Positions 1 through 5,458 of a DNA stretch of 5,754 bases are shown piece by piece. Every line of letters starts with the position of its first letter. Position 1 is the stretch's first letter. Below the pieces are notes generated by a model. That model was not told the DNA's origin. It saw only the letters and a list, made by a program, of their open reading frames with translations, and did not search any database. The stretch spans positions 1 through 5,754 of the forward strand of contig JAIRLL010000412.1 of assembly GCA_031259505.1 (NCBI GenBank), written 5' to 3'. Both the position numbers and the translations under genes were made by a program. This stretch comes from Tannerella sp. GTDB lineage: Bacteria > Bacteroidota > Bacteroidia > Bacteroidales > Tannerellaceae.

Positions 1-16
1 TCTGTGGATGCACAGA
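1..16. repeat. 6-bp inverted repeat (hairpin) at window edge
   Basis: TCTGTG (1-6) and CACAGA (11-16) are perfect complements around a GATG loop. The stem may extend beyond the window. There is no T-rich tail on the visible side, so a terminator role on the plus strand is not supported. On the minus strand the sequence after the hairpin is not visible. Confidence 0.3.
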
Positions 17-50
17 AGTATAAAATCGTTTGAAAACCCGCTTCCCGCCG

Positions 51-72
51 TGACGCGCCGCGCGCCGCGTCA
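51..72. repeat. 22-bp GC-rich quasi-palindrome
   Basis: Positions 51-61 and 62-72 are reverse complements at 10 of 11 positions; the only mismatch is C58 opposite C65. The outer arms are TGACGCG and CGCGTCA. It would form a stable hairpin in RNA or a symmetric protein site in DNA. No run of T follows on either strand, so a classical Rho-independent terminator is not supported. Confidence 0.4.
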
Positions 73-114
73 TTGAGAACCCGAAAGGTGAAGCAATCCG
101 GTAGAATAATATCA

Positions 115-122
115 CAAAATTA
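115..122 (-). promoter_or_regulatory. Possible leftward -7 box (TAATTTTG)
   Basis: Read on the minus strand, 122 to 115 is TAATTTTG, matching the Bacteroidota -7 consensus TAnnTTTG. It would drive transcription out of the left edge. There is no good TTTG -33 box about 20 bp upstream, and the target gene is not visible. One such match in an AT-rich spacer can arise by chance. Confidence 0.2.
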
Positions 123-230
123 CACCGCGCGGAGTATAAAATCGCCTTTTTTGAGACAGCCCCCCGGGTGAAAAGCACGTCGTTTTTTGTCTGTCGTTCG
201 GGTTGCAGCCGGTATACTATATCAACAGCC

Positions 231-1094
231 TTAAATATCTCTCAACCATGCAGCCAGCAGTTCCAGCGCCTGTCGATGAAAGGCAAAGTCGTCGCGCAAG
301 CCCCACCCGTGTCCCCCGGTGGGGAAGATATACATTGAGGCTTTCACGCCGTTATCTTTCAGCGCCCTGTAGTATCGGATACTGTTTTCGGGCAATACGA
401 CCCTGTCGTCGTCACTGAGGAGGAGAATTGCGGGCGGCGTACTGGCGTTGACTTGCCTTTCGTTCGAGAAGACGTGTATGTCCGAAAGCGAAGGATTGTC
501 GCCCAGCAGGTTGCTTCGCGAGCCGCCATGTGTGGAGAGGTCCATCGTGATGACGGGATAAAACAGGATGGAGAAATCGGGACGCGAACTGATGCCGGAC
601 GTCGTCGTGAAACGGGTCGACGCCGTAGAGGCCAGATGTCCGCCGGCAGAGAAGCCTGCGATACCGATCCTGTCGGGGTTGATGTCCCACTCGTCGGCAT
701 GACAGCGGACGTAGCGTATGGCCTGCTGCGCGTCGTCCAGCGGCACTTCCCTGTGTCCGTTCGGCATGCGATATTTCAGGATGATTCCTGCGATGCCCTG
801 CGTATTGAGCCACCGGGCAAAAAGCGTCCCTTCGTGGTGCGAGGCCAGTCCCGCATATCCTCCGCCGGGACAGATGACGACGGCCTGGCCGTTGCCTTTG
901 CCTTTTTCGGGCAGACAGACAGTCAGTTCGGGCGACGATACGTTCGTAATCCAGAAGTTCCGGTCGATGCTTTCCGCTACCGTGATTTCGTTGCTCGTCG
1001 GCGGGGTGTCTTCCCACAGTTTTACGACCGTCTGCGCGCCGGCCGGCAGTGCGACGGCCGAAAGAACGGCGCAAATGATGCATGTCTTTTTCAT
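231..1094 (-). CDS. Secreted alpha/beta-hydrolase, probable carbohydrate (acetyl) esterase
   Basis: This 287-residue protein starts with an N-terminal signal peptide: KK at residues 2-3, a hydrophobic core, and an A-G-A site predicting cleavage before Q21. It is therefore probably periplasmic or secreted. The alpha/beta-hydrolase features are all present. CPGGGY (75-80) is an oxyanion-hole type loop, GFSAGG (147-152) carries nucleophile Ser149 in a GxSxG motif, the SDDDRVV segment supplies the acid (Asp230 most likely, or Asp229), and GGHGWG (260-265) supplies His262. The arrangement resembles family-3 or BD-FAE-like hydrolases, many of which remove acetyl or feruloyl groups from plant polysaccharides. 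The substrate cannot be read from the sequence. It starts 9 bp after the galM stop on the same strand, so the two are probably co-transcribed. No Shine-Dalgarno sequence is visible, which is normal for this phylum. The hydrolase call is secure; the esterase substrate is inference. Confidence 0.87.
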   Translation of the reverse strand: MKKTCIICAVLSAVALPAGAQTVVKLWEDTPPTSNEITVAESIDRNFWITNVSSPELTVCLPEKGKGNGQAVVICPGGGYAGLASHHEGTLFARWLNTQGIAGIILKYRMPNGHREVPLDDAQQAIRYVRCHADEWDINPDRIGIAGFSAGGHLASTASTRFTTTSGISSRPDFSILFYPVITMDLSTHGGSRSNLLGDNPSLSDIHVFSNERQVNASTPPAILLLSDDDRVVLPENSIRYYRALKDNGVKASMYIFPTGGHGWGLRDDFAFHRQALELLAAWLRDI

Positions 1095-1103
1095 GGCAGG
1101 CCG

Positions 1104-2237
1104 CTATCTGGTTTCCACTGTAAACCGGTAAATACACTTGCTGACGTATTTCTCGCCCGGACGCAGCGTCGTACTCGGGAATGCGGGCTGATTCGGACTG
1201 TCGGGATAGTGCTGCGTTTCGAGACACAGCGCTCCCCTGAACGGATAGATATAGTTGGACTTGCCAACCTCCGTGCCGTTCATGAAGTTGCCGGTATAGA
1301 ACTGTATGCCCGGTTCGCTGGTATATACTTCCAGTGCGATGCCGCTCTCGGGGCTGACGACTTTTGCGGCAAGCTGTCCGGTGTCGCCATTCGTATTCAA
1401 CACCCAGTTGTGGTCATACCCGCGTCCCTTCAGCAGTTGGTCGAAAGGCTCGTCAATCCTCTGTCCGACCGGCAGCGGCCGGCGCAGGTCAAGCGGCGTG
1501 CCTTCTACCGGCGCGATTTCGGAGGTGGGAATCAGCAAACTGTCTACCGGCGTGTAGTGGTCGGCATTGATCATGACCGAATGGTCGAAAATCTGCGAGC
1601 CGAGGTTGCCGGAGAGATTGAAGTAGCTGTGATTGGTCAGGTTGACGACGGTCTCCCTGTCGGTTGTCGCTTCGTAGAGGATACTCAGCGCATTGTCGTC
1701 CGTCAGCGAATAAGTGACCGTCACGTCCAGATTGCCGGGGAAACCTGCGTCGCCGTCCGGCGAGAGGTATTTCAGCGTCAGCGTTCGGCCGTCGGGCTGC
1801 ACCGCATCCCATACTTTGGTATGAAAGCCTTGCGGTCCGCCGTGCAGGCAGTGGCCGTTATTGTTCCGGGGCAGTTGATATTCCGTCCCGTTCAGCGTAA
1901 ATTTCCCCTGCGCGATGCGGTTGCCGTAGCGACCTATCAGCGCTCCGAAGTTCCCGTCCGAATTTACGTAGTCCCTGATACTGCCATACCCCAGCGCCAC
2001 GTCGGTCGGCTTGCCGTTTCGGTCCGGCACGAGGATGGATACAATCCTCCCGCCGTAGTTCGTAATACATACTTCCATGCCCTTCGCATTCTCGAGGACA
2101 TACAACGCAGTCGGCTTGCCTGCTATTTCCGATACGAAATCGCTTTTGTTCAGCCCTGAGAGCGTCTCATTCTTTTCTCCACATGACGGCAACAAACAGG
2201 CTGCCGCCAAAATTCCAACTATCCAAACTTTTTTCAT
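1104..2237 (-). CDS. galM: Aldose 1-epimerase (mutarotase), predicted lipoprotein
   Basis: The enzyme interconverts alpha and beta anomers of aldoses such as galactose and glucose. Known family landmarks occur in order over 377 residues: GRYGNRI (102-108), HCLHGG with His132, NHSYFNL (202-208) with the general-acid His203, DHNW with Asp275, and CLETQHYPDSPN with the catalytic-base Glu340. All key residues are therefore present. The N-terminus is a lipoprotein signal: KK at 2-3, a hydrophobic stretch, then L-P-S-C with Cys19 as the lipidated residue. This places the enzyme at the envelope rather than in the cytoplasm, where many GalM proteins work. The extra N-terminal part explains why it is longer than the roughly 340-350 residues of cytosolic relatives. 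It is the first gene of a unit with the downstream esterase and has its own -7 box 30 bp upstream. The epimerase family call is firm; the preferred sugar is unknown. Confidence 0.93.
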   Translation of the reverse strand: MKKVWIVGILAAACLLPSCGEKNETLSGLNKSDFVSEIAGKPTALYVLENAKGMEVCITNYGGRIVSILVPDRNGKPTDVALGYGSIRDYVNSDGNFGALIGRYGNRIAQGKFTLNGTEYQLPRNNNGHCLHGGPQGFHTKVWDAVQPDGRTLTLKYLSPDGDAGFPGNLDVTVTYSLTDDNALSILYEATTDRETVVNLTNHSYFNLSGNLGSQIFDHSVMINADHYTPVDSLLIPTSEIAPVEGTPLDLRRPLPVGQRIDEPFDQLLKGRGYDHNWVLNTNGDTGQLAAKVVSPESGIALEVYTSEPGIQFYTGNFMNGTEVGKSNYIYPFRGALCLETQHYPDSPNQPAFPSTTLRPGEKYVSKCIYRFTVETR

Positions 2238-2266
2238 TGTACATTAATTATTATATATTGTAGCTG

Positions 2267-2299
2267 CAAAAATAATCAAAATTTCCGTCGGACGGTAAA
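2267..2299 (-). promoter_or_regulatory. Promoter of the galM-esterase unit
   Basis: On the minus strand, 2274 to 2267 reads TATTTTTG, an exact match to the Bacteroidota -7 consensus TAnnTTTG, followed by CAG. A TTTA (2299 to 2296) lies 21 bp upstream as a near match to the TTTG -33 box. Transcription would begin near 2261, giving an AT-rich leader of roughly 25 nt before the galM ATG at 2237. The leader lacks a Shine-Dalgarno sequence. The start site is inferred, not measured. Confidence 0.6.
2282..2298. promoter_or_regulatory. Candidate operator palindrome between divergent promoters
   Basis: CCGTC (2285-2289) and GACGG (2291-2295) are perfect inverted arms around G2290. Two further complementary pairs (2282/2298 and 2283/2297) follow after one mismatch. 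The site overlaps the galM -33 region and lies 19 bp upstream of the thyA -7 box, where a bound protein could affect both promoters. It is short, and no regulator gene is nearby. Confidence 0.25.
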
Positions 2300-2316
2300 G
2301 AAACAGTATTATTGTG

Positions 2317-2324
2317 TATTTTTG
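2317..2324 (+). promoter_or_regulatory. thyA promoter -7 box (TATTTTTG)
   Basis: TATTTTTG fits TAnnTTTG exactly and is followed by CAG, just as in the opposing galM promoter. No TTTG-like -33 element sits 19-21 bp upstream, so the promoter may be weak or need an activator. With the usual spacing, transcription would start near 2330, only a few bases before the thyA ATG at 2333. The message would then be leaderless or nearly so. Confidence 0.6.
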
Positions 2325-2332
2325 CAGATGTT

Positions 2333-3127
2333 ATGAAACAGTATTTGGATTTACTCAGTCACGTGCTCGACCGGGGCGTCGAGAAGGAAGACCGTACCGG
2401 CACGGGTACGCGGAGCGTGTTCGGCTATCAGATGCGGTTCGACATGCAGGAAGGCTTTCCATTGCTTACGACGAAAAAACTGCATCTCAAGTCAATCATT
2501 CATGAGCTGTTATGGTTTCTGAAAGGCGACACCAATGTCCGTTACCTGCAGGAACACGGCGTACGGATATGGAACGAATGGGCCGACGCCGACGGCAATC
2601 TGGGGCATATCTACGGCTATCAGTGGCGGTCGTGGCCGGACGGCGAGGGAGGGTTTATCGACCAGATAAGCGAGGCGGTCGACGCCATACGCCACAACCC
2701 CGACTCGCGCCGTATCATCGTCAGCGCGTGGAATGTAGGTGACCTCAGGCGGATGAACCTGCCGCCCTGTCATGCTTTTTTTCAATTTTATGTGGCCGAC
2801 GGACGTCTGAGCCTGCAACTCTATCAGCGAAGCGCGGATGTGTTTCTCGGCGTGCCGTTCAACATTGCCTCTTACGCTCTGCTGCTGCAGATGATGGCGC
2901 AGGTCACCGGACTGAAAGCGGGCGACTTTGTGCATACCCTGGGTGATGCACATATCTACAGCAACCATCTGGAACAAGTCCGCCTGCAACTGACACGGAC
3001 ACCGCGACCCCTCCCGCAAATGCATGTCAATCCGGCCGTAAAGTGTATTTTCGATTTCCGATACGAAGACTTCGAGCTTGTTAACTACGACCCGCATCCG
3101 CATATCAGAGGCGAGGTGGCAGTTTGA
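2333..3127 (+). CDS. thyA: Thymidylate synthase ThyA
   Basis: ThyA converts dUMP to dTMP using 5,10-methylenetetrahydrofolate as both carbon donor and reductant, producing dihydrofolate. From the MKQYLDLL start the protein is 264 residues, the same length as E. coli ThyA, and the active-site numbering coincides: Arg21, Arg126-Arg127, nucleophile Cys146 in LPPCH, Asp169, Asn177, His207 and Tyr209. An in-frame ATG at 2312 would add seven residues (MCIFADV), but it lies upstream of the -7 box and outside the family start, so I reject it. Transcription is divergent from galM and convergent with folK, so thyA is probably monocistronic. A folA dihydrofolate reductase gene, often beside thyA, is not in the window. 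Nothing is missing or truncated. Confidence 0.98.
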   Translation: MKQYLDLLSHVLDRGVEKEDRTGTGTRSVFGYQMRFDMQEGFPLLTTKKLHLKSIIHELLWFLKGDTNVRYLQEHGVRIWNEWADADGNLGHIYGYQWRSWPDGEGGFIDQISEAVDAIRHNPDSRRIIVSAWNVGDLRRMNLPPCHAFFQFYVADGRLSLQLYQRSADVFLGVPFNIASYALLLQMMAQVTGLKAGDFVHTLGDAHIYSNHLEQVRLQLTRTPRPLPQMHVNPAVKCIFDFRYEDFELVNYDPHPHIRGEVAV

Positions 3128-3128
3128 G

Positions 3129-3148
3129 TTATGCTGTGCGCGGCATAA
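3129..3148. terminator. Possible weak bidirectional terminator hairpin after thyA
   Basis: TTATGC (3129-3134) pairs perfectly with GCATAA (3143-3148). A G-U and a G-C pair extend the stem to a TGCG loop. It begins two bases after the thyA stop and sits between two convergent genes, the expected place for a shared terminator. Neither side has a T-tract, so intrinsic termination would be weak. Confidence 0.35.
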
Positions 3149-3162
3149 ACAGGCGTATTCGA

Positions 3163-3227
3163 AATGACTGAATGATTGAGAAAGTCGAAAGTTGATACCA
3201 CTTATGACTTATGACTTACGACTTATC
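3163..3227. repeat. Cluster of 7-8 bp tandem repeats between thyA and folK
   Basis: Three blocks follow one another. Two 8-mers are AATGACTG and AATGATTG (3163-3178). Two 7-mers are GAAAGTC and GAAAGTT (3180-3193). Four 7-mers are ACTTATG, ACTTATG, ACTTACG and ACTTATC (3200-3227). The last block overlaps the 3' end of folK and includes its stop codon. The pattern suggests replication slippage or a simple-sequence tract. Confidence 0.65.
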
Positions 3228-3685
3228 AGTATGCCGAGCAATTCCGTCATGCTGCACTTCAATACCGGATGACAAAGCCGGGGAGCGATTTCGACCAAAG
3301 GCTGCATCACAAACAGGCGACGGTGCATGAAAGGATGCGGCAGCGTCAACTCCTTTGTATCCATCAGCATGTTGTCATACATCAATATGTCGATGTCGAT
3401 GGTACGGTCCTGCCAGGTCGCGCCGTCCGTTTTGTGCGTCCGTCCGAGTTCGCGCTCGATTTGTTGCATGACCGCCAGCAAATCCGTGGGGCTTAACGCC
3501 GTATTCAGCCGGACAGCTACATTCAGAAACGTATTCGGCGACGTGAAACCCCACGGTACGGTTTCGTGGAAACCTGAAACGACCGGGATGTCGCCCGCTC
3601 TTTCGGCAAGCAGCGACATCGCCGTAATCAGGTATCCGCGTTTGTTTCCCAAGTTGGAGCCAAGACCGAGATATGCGGTAGCCAT
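3209..3685 (-). CDS. folK: 2-amino-4-hydroxy-6-hydroxymethyldihydropteridine pyrophosphokinase (HPPK)
   Basis: FolK transfers pyrophosphate from ATP to 6-hydroxymethyl-7,8-dihydropterin, the step before dihydropteroate synthase in folate synthesis. At 158 residues it has the usual single-domain length. Visible family motifs are GLGSNLGN (7-14), the WQDRTIDIDIL stretch (91-101) with metal-binding Asp97 and Asp99, LPHP (115-118), and the HRRLFVMQPLVEIAP segment (121-135). It is the last gene of the uppP-truB-queA-folK unit, starting 4 bp after the queA stop. A purine-rich GGGAG touches the ATG directly, too close for a normal ribosome site, so re-initiation after queA is likely. The last residues (roughly SRKS) and the TAA stop are encoded by a 7-bp tandem repeat, so the extreme C-terminus is probably not conserved. 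Confidence 0.96.
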   Translation of the reverse strand: MATAYLGLGSNLGNKRGYLITAMSLLAERAGDIPVVSGFHETVPWGFTSPNTFLNVAVRLNTALSPTDLLAVMQQIERELGRTHKTDGATWQDRTIDIDILMYDNMLMDTKELTLPHPFMHRRLFVMQPLVEIAPRLCHPVLKCSMTELLGILISRKS

Positions 3686-3689
3686 CTCC

Positions 3690-4739
3690 CTACAAAATCA
3701 GCATGGCATCGCCATACGCACAGAATCTGTATTTCTCTTTGATGGCCGTTTGATACGCTTGCATGATCAATTCGTATCCGCCGAATGAAGCCGCCATCAT
3801 CAGCAGCGTCGAGAGCGGCATGTGGAAGTTGGTTATCATTGCATTTGCCACGCTGAATTCGTATGGCAGGAAGATGAATTTGTTTGTCCAGCCGTCGTAT
3901 TCCTTCAGGTGTTTATCAGTGCTTACCGCCGTTTCGATAGCCCGCATGACGGACGTCCCTACGGCGCAGATTCTGTGTCCGTTGTCTATGGCTTCATTGA
4001 CGGCGGCCGCCACGTCGGAGTTGATGATAATCTGCTCGGAATCGATCTTGTGCTTCGACAGGTCTTCCACATCGATTTCCCTGTAGTTTCCCAGTCCCGA
4101 ATGTACGGTCAGGAAAACGAATTTACTGTCCCTGATTTCCATTCGTCGCATCAGTTCGCGACTGAAATGCAGTCCTGCGGCAGGAACAACCACGGCGCCC
4201 TCTTCGGTGGCGTAGATGGTCTGGTAGCGTTCGGCGTCTTCCGGTTCGACTTTCCGGTCGATGTATTTGGGCAGCGGTGTTTCGCCCAGCGCATACAAAT
4301 CCTTTTTAAATTCGGCGTGTGTCCCGTCGTAGAGGAAGCGCAAAGTGCGTCCGCGCGAAGTTGTGTTGTCTATCACTTCGGCCACCATCGACTCGTCTTC
4401 GCCGAAATAGAGTTTGTTGCCGATGCGGATTTTACGCGCGGGGTCGACCAGTACATCCCACAGACGCAGGTTCGAATTCAGTTCACGAAGCAGGAATACT
4501 TCGATTTTGGCGCCCGTCTTTTCCTTGTTTCCGTACAGCCGTGCGGGAAAAACCTTCGTGTTGTTCATCACGAACACGTCGCCTCTCCCGAAATATTTGA
4601 TTAAATCCTTGAAAATGCGGTGTTCTATCAAACCCGTTTTACGGTGAATGACCATCAGGCGCGATTCGTCGCGATGAGGCGCCGGATGTGTGGCAATCAG
4701 TTCCGGCGGCAAATTGAATTTAAATTTAGATAACTTCAT
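3690..4739 (-). CDS. queA: S-adenosylmethionine:tRNA ribosyltransferase-isomerase QueA
   Basis: QueA moves the ribosyl part of S-adenosylmethionine onto the preQ1 base at tRNA position 34 and isomerises it to epoxyqueuosine, a late step of queuosine synthesis in the cytoplasm. The 349-residue length is typical. Family segments appear in order: HRDESRLMV (22-30), [11 protein letters not shown] (58-68), [10 protein letters not shown] (75-84), PAAGLHFS (186-193), GTSVMRAIE (261-269), [13 protein letters not shown] (303-315) and the C-terminal YGDAMLIL (342-349). Residue 187 is Ala where I remember the family consensus as PTAGLHF; the rest of that motif is intact. The ATG overlaps the truB TGA as ATGA, suggesting translational coupling, and an A-rich stretch precedes the start instead of a Shine-Dalgarno sequence. 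folK follows after 4 bp. Confidence 0.97.
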   Translation of the reverse strand: MKLSKFKFNLPPELIATHPAPHRDESRLMVIHRKTGLIEHRIFKDLIKYFGRGDVFVMNNTKVFPARLYGNKEKTGAKIEVFLLRELNSNLRLWDVLVDPARKIRIGNKLYFGEDESMVAEVIDNTTSRGRTLRFLYDGTHAEFKKDLYALGETPLPKYIDRKVEPEDAERYQTIYATEEGAVVVPAAGLHFSRELMRRMEIRDSKFVFLTVHSGLGNYREIDVEDLSKHKIDSEQIIINSDVAAAVNEAIDNGHRICAVGTSVMRAIETAVSTDKHLKEYDGWTNKFIFLPYEFSVANAMITNFHMPLSTLLMMAASFGGYELIMQAYQTAIKEKYRFCAYGDAMLIL

Positions 4740-5440
4740 CTCATATCATTTTTTATTGTTATTCGTTCCAAAAAATCGTCAATCCGGTCTGGCGACATGC
4801 ACATATCTATCGTCACGTCGCCAATGCGCGTACGTTCCAGAGCAGTCAGGTGCGCCCCCGACGAAAGGGCAAAACCGATGTCGCGCGCCAGGGCGCGGAT
4901 ATACGTCCCTTTGCTGCATACTACCCTGATTTTTATCACGGGCAAGTCGCATGTCAGCAGTTCCATTTCGTCGATCACCAGCATTTTCGCCTTCAATGGC
5001 GCGTCCTCGCCTTTTCTCGCCAGTTCATAAGCGCGCTTTCCGTCGATTTTGCAGGCGGAATAGACGGGCGGCACCTGGCGGATTTCACCGACGAACGAAG
5101 CCAGCGTTTCTCTCACTTTGTCGCACGTGATATGGGCGGTCGGATAAGTGCGGTCGACTTCCTTCTCCAAATCGAATGAGGGTGTCGTTTCGCCCAGTTT
5201 CAGCGTCGCAACATATTCTTTCGTCTGATGCTGAAACTCTTCCATCCGCTTCGTTGCCCTGCCCGTGCAGACAATCATCACGCCTGTCGCCCTGGGATCC
5301 AACGTCCCGGCATGACCGACTTTTATTTTCTTGACTTTAAGCTTTCGCGAAAGTTTATATCTGAAGGCGTTCACGAGGTCGAACGAAGTCCAGTTTATCG
5401 GTTTGTTAAAGTAAAGTATCTCTCCACCAATAAAATCCAT
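4736..5440 (-). CDS. truB: tRNA pseudouridine(55) synthase TruB
   Basis: TruB isomerises uridine 55 in the T-loop of tRNAs. Three in-frame starts follow each other: GTG at 5446, ATG at 5443 and ATG at 5440. I chose 5440 because [14 protein letters not shown] then lines up with the N-terminus I remember for Bacteroides TruB. It also gives catalytic Asp48 (in GHAGTLDP) and Tyr76 (in TKEY), the same numbers as in E. coli. The 5443 start has better ribosome-site spacing. [14 protein letters not shown] (about 176-189 in this numbering) is the third conserved motif, containing the active-site Arg. At 234 residues it is much shorter than the 314-residue E. coli enzyme: it ends after the catalytic domain with no room for a full C-terminal PUA domain. 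It lies between uppP and queA, overlapping queA by 4 bases. Confidence 0.96.
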   Translation of the reverse strand: MDFIGGEILYFNKPINWTSFDLVNAFRYKLSRKLKVKKIKVGHAGTLDPRATGVMIVCTGRATKRMEEFQHQTKEYVATLKLGETTPSFDLEKEVDRTYPTAHITCDKVRETLASFVGEIRQVPPVYSACKIDGKRAYELARKGEDAPLKAKMLVIDEMELLTCDLPVIKIRVVCSKGTYIRALARDIGFALSSGAHLTALERTRIGDVTIDMCMSPDRIDDFLERITIKNDMR

Positions 5441-5450
5441 CATCACAACG

Positions 5451-5456
5451 CCCTTT
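5451..5456 (-). promoter_or_regulatory. Shine-Dalgarno-like AAAGGG before truB
   Basis: On the minus strand, 5456 to 5451 reads AAAGGG, in the short gap after the uppP stop. The distance to the three candidate starts is 4 nt (GTG 5446), 7 nt (ATG 5443) and 10 nt (ATG 5440). This favours 5443 or 5440 over GTG. Such sites are uncommon in this window, so it may matter little. Confidence 0.35.
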
Positions 5457-5458
5457 AT

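Larger units (their letters stand above)
17..144 (+). repeat. 12-bp direct repeat pair, AGTATAAAATCG
   Basis: The identical 12-mer AGTATAAAATCG occurs at 17-28 and 133-144, 116 bp apart and in the same orientation. One flanking base each way is almost shared (GA- versus GG- before the repeat). Exact 12-mers this close are unlikely by chance in 230 bp, although AT-richness raises the odds. The function is unknown: it could be a pair of regulator sites or a trace of a duplicated or inserted element. Confidence 0.4.
1..230. other. Non-coding left flank with small repeats and palindromes
   Basis: I see no convincing gene here. The stretch lies downstream of the minus-strand esterase gene and its left neighbour is outside the window. 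It contains a 6-bp hairpin at the edge, a 12-bp direct repeat, a GC-rich 22-bp quasi-palindrome, an 8-bp palindrome (CCGCGCGG, 125-132), a possible minus-strand -7 box and a GAGACAGCC motif at 153-161. I could not find a hairpin plus T-tract that would clearly end the galM-esterase transcript. A short plus-strand open frame starting at 203 lies antisense to the esterase end and has no gene-like features. Confidence 0.6.

Noticed and set aside
153..195. GACAG (155-159) with CTGTC (191-195) as a terminator for the galM-esterase unit
   Set aside because: The stem is only five pairs around a 31-base loop and does not extend inward or outward, so it is no better than chance.
201..226. GTTG/CAAC pairing (202-205 with 223-226) just after the esterase stop as a terminator
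   Set aside because: Only four pairs form, there is no T-tract, and the inner bases do not pair.
412..1227. Second minus-strand open frame of 271 codons overlapping the esterase and the galM 3' end
   Set aside because: It is an alternative frame of the esterase DNA. The esterase frame has a signal peptide, GxSxG motif and catalytic His; this one has only Arg-rich low-complexity sequence.
453..2159. Plus-strand open frame of 568 codons antisense to the esterase and galM genes
   Set aside because: It spans two well-supported genes and the spacer between them, its translation is rich in Arg and Val with no recognisable domain, and it has no promoter or start context. Long antisense frames are a by-product of GC-rich codon use.
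2312..2332. Upstream in-frame ATG extending ThyA by seven residues
   Set aside because: It lies upstream of and overlapping the -7 box region, and the extra residues are outside the family start. Length and numbering fit the 2333 start.
2510..3103. Minus-strand open frame of 197 codons antisense to thyA
   Set aside because: It is fully contained in a thyA gene whose active-site residues match E. coli numbering exactly. No independent evidence supports the antisense frame.
3822..4604. Plus-strand open frame of 260 codons antisense to queA
   Set aside because: It lies fully within queA, which has complete family motifs. The antisense translation has no recognisable features.
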